Source of the DNA: Chitinophaga eiseniae
Lineage (GTDB): Bacteria > Bacteroidota > Bacteroidia > Chitinophagales > Chitinophagaceae
Direction of reading: 5' to 3'
Assembly (NCBI RefSeq): GCF_900167135.1
Contig: NZ_FUWZ01000001.1
Span: forward strand, 2,218,336 to 2,282,335
DNA: 64,000 nt
Part shown: in pieces, positions 20,501 through 28,585 of the stretch
How positions within the stretch are numbered: position 1 is the first letter of the stretch
Layout: each line of letters opens with the position of its first letter
Notes under the pieces: generated by a model
What the model was told of the DNA's origin: nothing
The model's database searches: none
Seen by the model: only the letters and a program-made list of their open reading frames with translations
Position numbers and translations under genes: made by a program

Positions 20501-23430
20501 GTACGGAACATATCCGGCACCTGGAACTCGATGCGGAACATGCCTATTTCGTCGGTGATCTTTTTATAGAGTATTTCAAACTTCAACCCTGCCAGCGCTC
20601 CTGCACGTTCTCCACCCAGGGCAACAGACAGTCCGTACAGTTTCGGATCATTAAAAATAAATCCAAGGGAGACCGTATTCATGAGGGTCACATCCAGACC
20701 GATGAGCCACTGGCTCTCTGCCGAATACTGCATAGTACTGGGCATAGGACTGCCATCAGCGGGCGGCGGCGTCATATCTTTGCGCAGCTTGGCAATGCTC
20801 TCTGCTACAGTGTTAGGCGTAGGACCGGTGAAAGTGACGCGCTGGCCCAGACCCAGGTAACGCAGGTCTATCAGGCTCTGACCTTGCCCCGGAACAGCTG
20901 GGGGAGGATCGTTCACCACATCCCAGGTCAACGGCTTATCACTGGTGTAACGCTGGCCCATGCAGCTGCCGGTCAGCACCAGGTTGACTTTCCCTTCACC
21001 ATTCTGCCTGCTGTACCGAACGCCCACGGAATCAAGTTGCGCGACCACCAAATCGACTTTGGTATTGAAAACAAATTCAACCACGTTTTCTTTAGGGTCG
21101 ATGGTGAGCACAAAGCGGGAGAGGTCTACTTTTTTCAGCAGGTCCCACGGAGAGTCCAGTTTAAAGCCGAGCGTAGGCGCGGCCAGGTTGACCAGGTACT
21201 CCAGGATATCGCCCAGCGTGATGCCGCCTAATTGTAGTGACACCACCTGGTGGCGGTTGTTTTGTTCCCCGCGCCAGGAGGTAGTGGCCTGCAGCCATAT
21301 ATTATCGAATTCTACTTTGAACTGATAGGTCGCTTCCGGCACGCCGAAGGTGAGCGCTGCGGTGAGCCGGATTTTGTTCACGCTGAACATGCCGCTGATC
21401 TTACCGGAGGCTTTGTCCGCAGTAGCGGGCTTGTTCATGTCGATGCTGGCGGAAGCGTTTATTTTCAGCTGCGTGTCGAAGATGGTCGGTTCCCAGCGCG
21501 CGGAAATCGTAGCGCCGAAAGTATAGGAAGGTTTTACTATCTGTACGCCGTTTTTGCTGGAGCCGGTCGTAAAAGTAGCATAGAGGCGGTCTACGCTGAT
21601 GTCAGGGATCCAGCCGGGCGGCGTATATCCTTCACCGTAGATGAACCGTGCTACCAGGTCGGTGAGGTCAATGGCGGTGCCTTCATACAGTTTGCCGGCG
21701 AGCGTCCATCCCTGTGGTGTTTCGGGGTCTTGTACGGGATATTCCGCGGAGATGAGGAAGCGGGGCAGGTTGTAATTGTCCGGTGATCCCTGCTTGAGAT
21801 AAAAGGTGCCACTCAGGCTGCCGGATATTTTTCCGTTGTTCAGCACAATGTCAAACTCCATGCCTTCCACGAGAATAGTGGCAATAAAGAGATTGATCTC
21901 CCAGCCTTGCACCACGTCGGGTTGGGTGGGATCGCCAAAGAGGATGCCTGCGGTGGCGAAATAATTTTGTCCCAGCGGGTCGGCTGAAAATTTTAGTTTG
22001 GTCACGTTCATCGTCTGCAGACCGGTGGAAGGGCCGGAATGACCGAAGAAGTAAGCAAAGGCGTCGCCGATGGGGATATAACTGTCTTTTGCCAGTGAGC
22101 CGGTAATAATAAAATTCGGTAACGACATTTTAAGATCGAACGATACCGTCTGGTTGTCCAGGGCTACCAATTCTTTGCTGCTGTTGGGATCGTCCGGGGA
22201 GGGTGGGATGACAAGTACCGTTGTGCCCTTTGATCCGAAGTTCATGGTGCCGAACACACTGCCGGTGACCACATGCGTTTTCTGGTAAGCTCCGTTATCA
22301 TCCAGTACCTGCGACCATGTCCATACCCAGTGGGTGCCTACTTTATCGATGGTCACGAAGGGCACCGGCGGATTCCAGGTTTTGTCTGACTGAATGGTGA
22401 GGCCGAAGGCATTTAATGAGAATATCGGGAACTGATCGGTACCGTTGTTCATCAGGTCAAGGTCCACTTCTGCCACATAAAAATCACTGAGTAAAGGGAA
22501 GTTCATCGGGATGGGCAGCGGAACGCCGAAGATGCCTAGCAGTTCTTCGAGCCCCTGCACCAGTGATGCGTTTTCTTTTCTGAACAGCACAACGAAGTTC
22601 CAGAGGTCATTGGTGGAAAGGATGATCGTTTGGATACGTCCCTGTATCTTACCGATGGCAAAATCGCCGTACAGGTACACCGTTGAAAATGCGGTGATAT
22701 CGGGTTGCGGCGGTGTGAGCGGAGCGATGACAAAGTTCAGGCCGGGGTTGATCAGCGCCACAGGTTGCGGCCCGTCCACCCCCGGTTCGCTGGCAGCATC
22801 GATAACGGTGGCGCTGCCGGTGGCGTTGATGCTCAACAGTGGGTAAGCCCGGTTGTCATCCGGCATGGTAACAGTGCCGGTTATACGGAGCGGCCATGGC
22901 CCTATCATGGGCGTTTTATCTAACAGGTGTTTTTTATCAGGTTGACGCTCATCGGGTAGGGGGAGGAAACCGTTGAGCGATAAGGACGCGTCCCCACTGG
23001 CGGCGGAGAATTCGGCAGCATTGACTACCATGCCTGTGAGGATGGAATCATACCAGGTAACGCCCATGGCGATGGCAGGAACCTGCATACTGGTAGGCGG
23101 CAGGGAGAAGAAATCTGAAAATATCCAGTCTGTTTTCACCGCCAGCGTCAGGGAGAAAGTGTTTCCTTCCTGTTGGTACCGCATTGTGGCGGTAACAGCG
23201 TAACTGGTGTCGGCGGTAAAGGAACCACTGCCGGTTAACTGTACACTGGTCCCGTTAGCCGACAGCGTTAGCACAACATTATCGAGTGTATATGCTGAAT
23301 TGATACCAAACAGCCCCATGACAGGCACAAGCCCGGAGAGATCGGAGGAACTATTGGCCGCGGCCCACAGGTCGATGGTATTATTGCTGATGGCGGCATT
23401 GAGGGCATTGTATACACTGGTGGCGCTCAT
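11515..23430 (-). CDS. Giant 3971-aa protein with degenerate LysM-like repeats
   Basis: The largest gene here, last of the five-gene minus-strand operon and 13 bases after the MBL gene. No signal peptide or lipobox is visible at the N-terminus (MSATSVYNALNAAIS). Residues 1 to about 1300 are beta-rich, Gly/Thr/Asn-rich and of no family I can name; hydrophobic strands around 1100-1270 do not look like ordinary transmembrane helices. From about 1540 to 3190 there are at least eight LysM-like units with the SGDT/GDTL signature followed by a helix and an asparagine-rich turn: near 1543 (ISSGDTIESVAEHLGA), 1620, 1760 (PGDTLERIGF), 2028, 2877, 2930 (DTLQQFADRYACPVELLL), 2980 (STDTLNGIAARFN) and 3137. 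The last 780 residues are unassigned. LysM domains usually bind N-acetylglucosamine polymers. The lack of export signals makes location unclear. Confidence 0.8.
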   Translation of the reverse strand: MSATSVYNALNAAISNNTIDLWAAANSSSDLSGLVPVMGLFGINSAYTLDNVVLTLSANGTSVQLTGSGSFTADTSYAVTATMRYQQEGNTFSLTLAVKTDWIFSDFFSLPPTSMQVPAIAMGVTWYDSILTGMVVNAAEFSAASGDASLSLNGFLPLPDERQPDKKHLLDKTPMIGPWPLRITGTVTMPDDNRAYPLLSINATGSATVIDAASEPGVDGPQPVALINPGLNFVIAPLTPPQPDITAFSTVYLYGDFAIGKIQGRIQTIILSTNDLWNFVVLFRKENASLVQGLEELLGIFGVPLPIPMNFPLLSDFYVAEVDLDLMNNGTDQFPIFSLNAFGLTIQSDKTWNPPVPFVTIDKVGTHWVWTWSQVLDDNGAYQKTHVVTGSVFGTMNFGSKGTTVLVIPPSPDDPNSSKELVALDNQTVSFDLKMSLPNFIITGSLAKDSYIPIGDAFAYFFGHSGPSTGLQTMNVTKLKFSADPLGQNYFATAGILFGDPTQPDVVQGWEINLFIATILVEGMEFDIVLNNGKISGSLSGTFYLKQGSPDNYNLPRFLISAEYPVQDPETPQGWTLAGKLYEGTAIDLTDLVARFIYGEGYTPPGWIPDISVDRLYATFTTGSSKNGVQIVKPSYTFGATISARWEPTIFDTQLKINASASIDMNKPATADKASGKISGMFSVNKIRLTAALTFGVPEATYQFKVEFDNIWLQATTSWRGEQNNRHQVVSLQLGGITLGDILEYLVNLAAPTLGFKLDSPWDLLKKVDLSRFVLTIDPKENVVEFVFNTKVDLVVAQLDSVGVRYSRQNGEGKVNLVLTGSCMGQRYTSDKPLTWDVVNDPPPAVPGQGQSLIDLRYLGLGQRVTFTGPTPNTVAESIAKLRKDMTPPPADGSPMPSTMQYSAESQWLIGLDVTLMNTVSLGFIFNDPKLYGLSVALGGERAGALAGLKFEILYKKITDEIGMFRIEFQVPDMFRTIQLGVVTITLGIIVIEIYTNGNFKIDLGFPYNQNFARSFSLQAYVFIGRGGFYFGLLNGDTSTQVPRISNGTFSPVIELGIGIAAGVGREITAGILSGGAYVELQVIFQGVLAWFNPTSNGSASVTYFKCKGIAALHGKIYGSVDFAVVKVSVTLEAYAQISVVYESYQPMVLTLAASVSAKASVKILFVRLHFSFSVKLQLQFVVGTAQPTPWILSSNSGSSKSLLAAQGHVPGTYRSNQSFRLRNNNYRRLKAMRATHDVSLKRMRAQGFLVGDIDSGYVLNWQPGIKVFSDSPRNAHLTLLPAFTVAGVPVNWDDTVPDNPNPVYRSAFVLFADTGMPATATDAASCARRSAAHSAMTATDEDTSLLAADILTQGLLLYAVNALPRDTAQGNTVTAGQIQLLLEQLDLPDTMTSGLSITDLATFFSTNINLWISGDTDPRPDEKSAMVLPMPPFLSWTSPQGGDVDFGTENKIGPWYEWAISQLLGAYFPVGSEAGGKPSTDDPAAYESFTSFMFRDFCLMVIQNGVQEMQKHLDNTTVIVQDIQGVVQNLEQVAASLPTATVVYIISSGDTIESVAEHLGATPEELAFLNPTLITTLSNSAVGTSINIKLGIAPEILGLDNADRPFNVNQCTLGTLVHQAATDETLTDIATLFQQTSVADMLGYHDPAFPELSSGINILNTGATFDLPQRTFTNAPADFVQLRTAGAFFVRYADLTTFNDTPLPEMANWYAQVISEKNKVLLATLFPSQPVPATIELPPGYSLTVPNAYQIAYSDAGNSNTYTTIPGDTLERIGFTLAFQQDFGDTTPAGIPQWPVFRNAVTSAGTQSWNIPAQQGLTIEAGSTIESLTRHLILDASWTNTDPSAPATGIWTYNWANVAVWIGPANILAPVASVTVPNAKTAVFDDGALTFNVLSTSYGLSVTDAATRLKGVPGLFAKDTVLTVNHLPAQDIDVLINAVLTGDSFTSIVNQSSRMLMSGLQLPDLKTEDGHVVANPAAPLPLYDLTGQQFTVAVNKDAPTDTALALTLSSGQPWIELFNSITVQTGQTLAELEQTYPNLLTYNPGLNEDTFRVGMVLLTTTTTTLSYNYTNQNILDASPATGLSVVPVPATPAAPSAMQIIGTVPRTYGLEHRIELQSPVALPIPQVAGQQNVTGNAGLWMLPPDLIDKALSRVTTQYEILATQQGSPAGSEAIQMNNSTFGAIIPFKMKRLDDTATQFNLMGVDTDKRDELLLLSSWLQSQPADDKTVAYLLLSPSPDATNTSGLTVLTNDPANAFLVKTNLSTISRPPALLKEAPTGPPADPGYYASLSSLADFLLLLWEGSVVGGTGYYFSPGVPLPGSAFDQQGNIVLQLLVIAGTQQTVAPEGRSLLPFNNCALIGPGADSTQLSIYIESNGSTDPSETVTQALVPPGNVGFEFLTNNPDNITPDDNEKLLKTMYSLMTYSVVSSPGSPFEAPPSGMPVIPNPSDADMSAPWQKARAFRKAKAAGRLLDDPEKPYWQYAQVMPVSRFIKAGTTLAAPDVNGLPPSKDDPYQGFGTQSALPTANFVFGFGDVLGNRTGANGTGQGTTPVNVGYTDNMIGVGDWPSTARYFTVQKIDNDAQLTAVITPRPAELMPSPSQSGDVNKDMIAQQQQLFSQSYYQLAQPGVNAWLVSSLHYLSDPVYGNKGVQVDQTPLWRYAAGSYAVTYSLTTLRATPPAGCATPGDIITQYGVRYAELAMANAGTLLAELFGSTLPVVPAYYPFVEHLSISSLAALPPAGWPTPTPTDLLTNNDTLLLKIGAVLIIPAKTINTGATYPTDSMQKLSADNYTQVSDLAVANSDQPVLEEGFEFAVEVDDDTDVVVTVDADNNTFNKVIALFANAGVNITVATLADQYKDIEGVFAQDKLLTIPTYVAQPDDTLKDNNTGVNVTDLVSNNLTTPDLFDPGALIYFGDFSNIAASETPDTLQQFADRYACPVELLLKANPTFALPVANKFVVPGTLSWPEDTTQLRIPYTIVSTDTLNGIAARFNFNASPGAAGQQLAMLNENMPGTLLPNIDLVIPVGGTNYTVNTGTNPSFATVLTSLQEQVSSATLADIVSAIGGTSGQLNPGGLFVCPPALLAQVTAPQSIPGLYNVSAGAFALANTAVLNLIAPNVTLQATDPEGNTVTINTAANDTLNSLITRFADAMALVSADDIVNANPAAMLFKQGAVALLPPAQVNLSVNIGQGGPYAVPVGPLQVSVRLLRPASLIYPGFDTAHGTGPVAMAESDFPPPVDSDEASGSLTHNQFTDAMMAALPKLRLGTGQVTGVVQDLWQVEFDDNGIKRVALNGATTVNGQAQPRFFALMPLYSNLVTRPVLVAPLNTNGTLGTPQNISYQSIDAELWARRFLEDMDRFLSGGYAMAVYNNTDTRDQLKTVMDAKRALMPQIAAGLNTVLDVTDPDKQPALLSAADTMTQMLGVSLASTYESAVVVQYDSIVDSAWQHDPALPPANLYGQADIKAADGTSVPGLTIMAAKTDLSKANSYVNFLLQLDNPAFHKDVSGSFVYNLSNFEFNISSDNVPQSYNASDWLTFTPLLNSITKPAALHDTDPGDVDVPIPLRIFPALPKIVSQQVVQGYPDGTQDASKLSLWNYEFVYTHQHAEQDYVMIKAEFNLGPGDAPKALASPPRDLFTELAQYVNVADPLWTLLQALTDSNSTQDPTSVANAVSTFASLAGNVAQYWSARLKTSDLYTHPRDLLVALSSYSFNARVAYRDDEDLDSLTLTQLDASPRPNNTWPEVHVQIPSTGLFIQLQMQPPQQNATTYMVPPDISLPPAGWPVFKLVWPDLNLAMVQNARTQMNVQRNQNLLDNVPTNPAFIFTTDTIIAPSVITPLNNFSKRVNINALGDTLTDALNACFNALFGSGMSGQQVTFELRYGFELVAPSDGDDDGLVTYLPIGLYPNQTLSADTAATLNNVVQTWKDTNNPVEKGGEWAFSMKLYSQVSGNAYTLMNIEQLVYKIQGN

Positions 23431-23443
23431 GGTTCAACTACTT

Positions 23444-24949
23444 TTAGAAGAATTGTTGCAGACGTTGAAAGGATAGCGGAGGAGCGGCAGGCTGACGGCT
23501 GGCGCGGGATTTTGTTCTGACTGTTACGGGAGACGGCTTGCTTTCGTTGCCGGTAATTTCGTTCCCGTCTTTATCGAACTCCCAAACCGCTCTTCTCCCC
23601 AGGGGACCACCAGGTTTGATAACCATAGCCGAGATGCCGTCTGTAAAAAGAACAAGCGGTAATTTCAGGGTGGCATAACCGCCTACCTCCGCTGTCCCGT
23701 CGCCGAAAGAGTCCCACTGCCAGCTGGCATGTGGGTTGATCACTTCTAATCTCTTCGTGGTGGCATTTTTATTCACCCCTTGTGAATCTTCACATTGTTT
23801 GTTGCCCAGGTTATAGGAGTAGACAGTGTCATTATTCGTATACCGCGTGGTAAAAGTGCGGGTGATGGAGTCAAATGACCTCGCTGTATCTGTGCTGAGA
23901 GTTGCCCCGCTGGTTTTCTTTTTTTTGCTTGATCCGCTGCTGCTGGGCGGGGCCTTTATCTCAATATCAACGTCTACATAGGCGGTCAGCCGGTGTACGT
24001 TTTTTTGTTTCAGCCGCGCATCATATAGAAAGGGGGTGGGTACGGTAGGCAGGAACGCGTTCATCAGCTGCAGGGAAGGATGACGGTGCTTTTCGAAAGC
24101 GCTGGCGGTAAGTGACTTCGATTTGAGCAATTTGGCGAAGGTGTCCACCACCTTTACCGCTTCTTTGCTGGGGTCTTTACCTTTGGCCACCGCAAAGCCT
24201 GTTGCCCTGCTGCCATGATGTGGTAAGGTGGTCATTTTGGTATTGCCAAAAACTTTCGTTCCCTTAAAATGCTGGTTGGTAGCGGACATTGTAACGTTGG
24301 TAGCGTCGCCGCAAATGATATAGGACGCCCCGCCAAAATAAATACCACATATAATGGATACCCTGTTTTTCTCCTCTGCTTTGGCGCCCCACAGATCTTC
24401 ATCATTGGAGTCCCAATCCGGGTCGTCAGACAATACATTGGCTACAATGGCTTGTATTACAACTTCACCGTCATCGCTTTCCCACAGCGGGTCAAAGTCA
24501 AATTTCCCCGTAGTGTTATCATAGCTGGTCTTGTAGCTTCCTGGACTAACGATATTCTTTTTTGTGCAATACTTTTTTGTCTGGAGATAGTCGAGAATAT
24601 TGACCCCGTACTTCACATACTGGTCGTAGTCGCCGCCATACCAGACTTTTCTGACCACCGGCTTTTTTGCCGGTTTGAACATTTCCAGCAGTTCCTGGGT
24701 GAGGTTAACGTGATCTTTATCACTGTGGGAAAAGATAATACAGTCAAACGCAGGAACATCCATACCTGATACCCTGTCAACAATGTACTTTAGATTGGTT
24801 TCCGTATTGTCGCTCTTTTTGTCGCTGCCACAATCTATCAATACTGTTTCTATCAATTCGGCAGGCGAGCTGTCGTCCCAAATCTCCAGGAAGGTACACT
24901 GGCCCTGGCCTACGTCTACTACTGTGACGGTAATTAACCCTGTTGCCAT
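23444..24949 (-). CDS. ComEC/Rec2-like metallo-beta-lactamase-fold hydrolase
   Basis: A 501-aa protein whose first about 290 residues are a metallo-beta-lactamase domain of the soluble ComEC-like kind. It begins TVVDVGQGQC, the usual opening of that group. The metal site is HSDKDH (His75, Asp77, Asp79, His80), and further ligand regions are seen in ICGDAT and LPHHGS. This group includes nucleases and phosphodiesterases, but also proteins of unknown role in defence or toxin loci. A Lys/Ser-rich linker (GSSKKKKTSG) near residue 345 leads to a second part ending in a basic, Pro-rich tail. No signal peptide is present. It sits between two giant genes with gaps of 13 and 18 bases, clearly one transcription unit. 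The substrate cannot be told from sequence. Confidence 0.87.
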   Translation of the reverse strand: MATGLITVTVVDVGQGQCTFLEIWDDSSPAELIETVLIDCGSDKKSDNTETNLKYIVDRVSGMDVPAFDCIIFSHSDKDHVNLTQELLEMFKPAKKPVVRKVWYGGDYDQYVKYGVNILDYLQTKKYCTKKNIVSPGSYKTSYDNTTGKFDFDPLWESDDGEVVIQAIVANVLSDDPDWDSNDEDLWGAKAEEKNRVSIICGIYFGGASYIICGDATNVTMSATNQHFKGTKVFGNTKMTTLPHHGSRATGFAVAKGKDPSKEAVKVVDTFAKLLKSKSLTASAFEKHRHPSLQLMNAFLPTVPTPFLYDARLKQKNVHRLTAYVDVDIEIKAPPSSSGSSKKKKTSGATLSTDTARSFDSITRTFTTRYTNNDTVYSYNLGNKQCEDSQGVNKNATTKRLEVINPHASWQWDSFGDGTAEVGGYATLKLPLVLFTDGISAMVIKPGGPLGRRAVWEFDKDGNEITGNESKPSPVTVRTKSRASRQPAAPPLSFQRLQQFF

Positions 24950-24967
24950 ATTTACTGATTTTGTGAA

Positions 24968-27900
24968 TTATGCCACCGGCGGCGTGCGCCTGCCCGTTTC
25001 AAGGCGGCGCTGCACCGGATCGGAAATCGTTTTTGGTTTCTTGTTGGTGCCGCTGTCATACGCGGCATACCAGCCCAGCGAACCTTTAGGATTACCAGGC
25101 TGGCCGAATAATATGATGTTGTTGTTCCCCGGCGGAAAACTCCATAACAAAACAGAGATCGAAAAATTACGCAGCCGTAGTAAGTATCCCAGCTTGCCAT
25201 CGTCGGTAGGATAGGTTTCAAACTGGAAATTCCTGAACCCGATTTTCAACACGCCCTGCACGGGGAAACTGCCTGCAATGGCGTTGATGCCCGGCAGTTT
25301 CAATCCCAGGTAGACCGGGTTGTCCTGGTCTTGCGTGCCTCTCGACCATGCGGCGAGAATGGATATTTTGAAACTCACGCTGCCGGTCAGGGCGCCGAAC
25401 GTTCCCAGGTCCAGCGTAAACACCAGCCCATACCACGATGGTTTCATCGGCGTTTGGTCCATGGGCGCTGAGATAGACGTGTAGCCCATGTCTTCCGGCG
25501 TTTGTCCTGTAGGCGCTTCTCCCTCCGGCGATAAATCCGGGCTCGCGATCAGTGCACTAACGGTGATCGGAAAGTTATTTGCCAGAGAAGAAGGCCGCGC
25601 TACGCTGGCAGTCATGTCAAAAGCGGTATTGGCTTCACGAACGGTGAATGTCTGGTCCTCCGGCGCAGTCATTAAAAACTGCATGTCTATGCTTAGCCCG
25701 TTATACCGCAGGTAGTAGTCCGTTTCGTTGTCCTCCCCTGGGCCAAAGGAGAACAGGTCAAAACCTTCTATGAGCCCAAACTGCAGGTTGCCGGAGAGGA
25801 TGAAAGTTGTAAGTACGGCGGTGGGATCTGGCTGGTTGCCGCCGTTCACCAGTTGTGCCGACAGTACCTCGAGGGTAACAAGCGCCGAGCCGCCGTTGGA
25901 CAGGAAAAGGTTTTCGCCGGTCAGCGCAAATGAATAGCTGGGAGCCCCTCCAACACGCTGGTAGGAGCCATCGATGATCAGGTTATTACCACGGGCCGCC
26001 GTTTGTTTACTAAGTGCGGTGCCCAGTATTTGGTTCAGCATCAGTTCCACCTGCGCAGAGAAATCTGCCAGTGCCGCATTGGCGAAACGCACGAGCAGCT
26101 TCATGGTCTTGAAGCCGAAAGGAATGGTTTCTTCAGCGCACAGGTCGGCCGGATCGTTGTAGCTGATCAATCCGAAAGCCGCTGTCTGCTCGGGTCGTGG
26201 GATGCCATTCTCCACCGTGAAAGGTGTTTGGGAGAAGCCGATATGATGGGCGTAAAATTGTTGCAGGTTGATCCCGGCGGTAAGGAATTTCAACTCATCC
26301 GGCATTTCCGCGATGTCTGTCGGTGCATTCAGGAACAGGAAACCATTCCAGTTGGCGTCATTTACCACGGTGTTGTAAAACAGCTTCAGTGCGTCCGATG
26401 CGTCCAGGGCGCCGGCGGCATTAAACATGTTCACTACAATTGACTGTGTGGCGGCGAGCGTACTGTCTTTACGCACGGCTACTTCAGGCCAGAGCCAGCT
26501 GCTGGTGTCGTTGGCCAGGTCCAGCAACGTGCGGTTGCAGAACTTGGCGATCATGATGGTGGGGCTGGCAGCATCGGTGCGCCAGGAACGCGGGGAGAGC
26601 TGGAACACCCAGTCATCCATTTCCACTTTCAGGATACCGGCGATTTTTAGAAAGCCGGGGAGATAGGTGGGAGTGGCCGCGGTGCCGATGCACGCTACAA
26701 AATCTTTTTCTGTGTCAAAAGGTTGCGGCTGGCCCACCAGCGCTTGATACACGGCGTCGATAATGTTTTGCGGAACGCCCATGGCCAGCAGGTAGGGTTT
26801 CTCCGCATCGGTGAGCATGTAACGCACGGAGGTGCCCGTCATCAGCTCATCGACGTTCGCGGCCACGAAGAACAGCTGGTTGCTTTGCAGTACCTGTTTG
26901 AATTTTCCCTGCACGGCGGTCAGGTCTACCCGTGGATATTCGGTGTTGGGCATATTACCCAGTATCAACCCGTCGTAGTCATTGTAGTCTGTAGTGAGTT
27001 CAGCCAACATGCCCTGCGGCGTTACACCCAGGGGATCGCCGTCGGCGCGTACGCGGCGCGAAGGCATTTCGTTGTCAGGCAGCGTACCATAGTCTTTCCC
27101 GAGGCAATAACTGCGGTATGGCGCAAGACTGGAATTTTCCATGTTGGAGGCAACTGCTACGTCCGGACCGGCAAGTCCGGCGTACACTCCGGAAGGAAAT
27201 ACCGGCGGCCGCAGCGCGGTATCGTAATATAACGTGTACGCGGGTACGGGATTATAGTCCAGTATGTTGTCTGTCCGTTGTGCACGATTGGAAAATACGG
27301 GCGCCTGCTGTGGCTGTGCAAAATACACCGGCTGCGTTCCGGCATTGTTTACCGCCAGCACTGTTAGGTGCGACGTGGTGGCGGTATCCGTCAGCGCATC
27401 GGCCACAGTGGGCGCGACGTCGGTATTGGGGACCGGTTGCGGAATATAAGCCGGTTTACCACCTTCAAATGCGATCATGTAATGGCTATCGCCGAGATGG
27501 GCATATTCCAGTCCGGAGAGGCCCAGTAGCAGCTGGTCTGTAACCACTGTACCGGATTTGGGCGCATTGTCCGGCGGTTTTACGGTTACGCCGAATGCGC
27601 CATCGGGACTGAAGTGATAACGCAGGCCTCCATCGGGATAGTCGGTTTGCACGGGGCATGCTCCTACGACAAGCCGTGCATCCGGTATGGCGCCGCTGCC
27701 GGCCAGCGGTGTTAGCTGGATGGTATAGCCTCTTGTGGTGCGCATAAAGCTATCCAGTATCATCGGGGCGTTCCCTCCGGGCGGGAAGAAACTCAGCGCG
27801 GTGCGCGTAGGTTCCTGCAGGTAAAGCGGATCGAAAAGTAATCCGAGATACAGCGCGTCTTTTTGCCTGTCGAAGACAGGCATGTACACCATTTGTATGT

Positions 27901-28585
27901 AGTTGTCATCAGGGGTATCTGTTGTCGTTGCCGGTGCTGCTCCATATAGCAGGCCTATGTTCAACGCGCTCCATACGCCGGCCAGGCCGGGATCGGAGGG
28001 CGGAGGGACGTTCATAACGCCGTTGAAGGCGCCCAGTGATGGGCCGGTGAAGGTCATCGTGGCGGAAGGGAAGGCGTAACCACCTTCAGGCCCGTCCAGA
28101 TTGCCGCCTGTGGTGAACTGTATGCCGCCGCCATCGGCGTCTGCAATATACCCAAGGGTATTCTGGCCGGCAATGGTCAGCTGGTAGGCGCCAAACAGGA
28201 ATGACACTGCGCGTGTAAGCGTCCACGTTATATCCGATGCGTTGCCTGCAGGATCTGCCAGGCCGGAGGTGGCCTGCCAGTTTAAATAAGGCTGATCAGC
28301 ATTGTTGATCCATACGAAACGCACAGCGCCCGGCGGCCCCAGGCTGGGACGCAGTATTTCCAGTGCTGCAGCAAACAAGGCAAAGTCCGCTGGTTTTTTA
28401 TCGAGAAACAGGTAGAACCCGCCGGTCACATCCTGCCACACTGCCGTGGTGCCGGCGCTGGCGCCAAGATTGCCGGAGGGGGTGGCGTAATAACCTGCCC
28501 AGTAGTCCGGCACATTGGCGACGGGCAGGGTAGACAGCTCATACAGTAATAATGAGCTCACCTGGTTGAATACGGGAACGCTCAT
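24968..28585 (-). CDS. 1205-aa protein of unknown family in the giant operon
   Basis: I do not recognise this protein. It starts MSVPVFNQVSSLLLYEL with no export signal, and its ATG overlaps the stop of the upstream gene by four bases, so the two are probably translated together. It is beta-rich, with many Pro, Gly, Asp and Thr residues and few Cys. Residues about 60-400 contain repeated strand-turn patterns. Residues about 870-1170 again look like long beta-sheet proteins (TYLRYNGLSIDMQF-like strands, GLVFTLDLGTFGALTGSVSFK), similar in style to the N-terminal third of the 3971-aa protein. The tail is basic (KKPKTI, RRLETGRRTPP). The tight spacing to Hint, Fn3-like, MBL and LysM genes argues for a shared large assembly. 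No enzymatic motif is evident. Confidence 0.75.
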   Translation of the reverse strand: MSVPVFNQVSSLLLYELSTLPVANVPDYWAGYYATPSGNLGASAGTTAVWQDVTGGFYLFLDKKPADFALFAAALEILRPSLGPPGAVRFVWINNADQPYLNWQATSGLADPAGNASDITWTLTRAVSFLFGAYQLTIAGQNTLGYIADADGGGIQFTTGGNLDGPEGGYAFPSATMTFTGPSLGAFNGVMNVPPPSDPGLAGVWSALNIGLLYGAAPATTTDTPDDNYIQMVYMPVFDRQKDALYLGLLFDPLYLQEPTRTALSFFPPGGNAPMILDSFMRTTRGYTIQLTPLAGSGAIPDARLVVGACPVQTDYPDGGLRYHFSPDGAFGVTVKPPDNAPKSGTVVTDQLLLGLSGLEYAHLGDSHYMIAFEGGKPAYIPQPVPNTDVAPTVADALTDTATTSHLTVLAVNNAGTQPVYFAQPQQAPVFSNRAQRTDNILDYNPVPAYTLYYDTALRPPVFPSGVYAGLAGPDVAVASNMENSSLAPYRSYCLGKDYGTLPDNEMPSRRVRADGDPLGVTPQGMLAELTTDYNDYDGLILGNMPNTEYPRVDLTAVQGKFKQVLQSNQLFFVAANVDELMTGTSVRYMLTDAEKPYLLAMGVPQNIIDAVYQALVGQPQPFDTEKDFVACIGTAATPTYLPGFLKIAGILKVEMDDWVFQLSPRSWRTDAASPTIMIAKFCNRTLLDLANDTSSWLWPEVAVRKDSTLAATQSIVVNMFNAAGALDASDALKLFYNTVVNDANWNGFLFLNAPTDIAEMPDELKFLTAGINLQQFYAHHIGFSQTPFTVENGIPRPEQTAAFGLISYNDPADLCAEETIPFGFKTMKLLVRFANAALADFSAQVELMLNQILGTALSKQTAARGNNLIIDGSYQRVGGAPSYSFALTGENLFLSNGGSALVTLEVLSAQLVNGGNQPDPTAVLTTFILSGNLQFGLIEGFDLFSFGPGEDNETDYYLRYNGLSIDMQFLMTAPEDQTFTVREANTAFDMTASVARPSSLANNFPITVSALIASPDLSPEGEAPTGQTPEDMGYTSISAPMDQTPMKPSWYGLVFTLDLGTFGALTGSVSFKISILAAWSRGTQDQDNPVYLGLKLPGINAIAGSFPVQGVLKIGFRNFQFETYPTDDGKLGYLLRLRNFSISVLLWSFPPGNNNIILFGQPGNPKGSLGWYAAYDSGTNKKPKTISDPVQRRLETGRRTPPVA

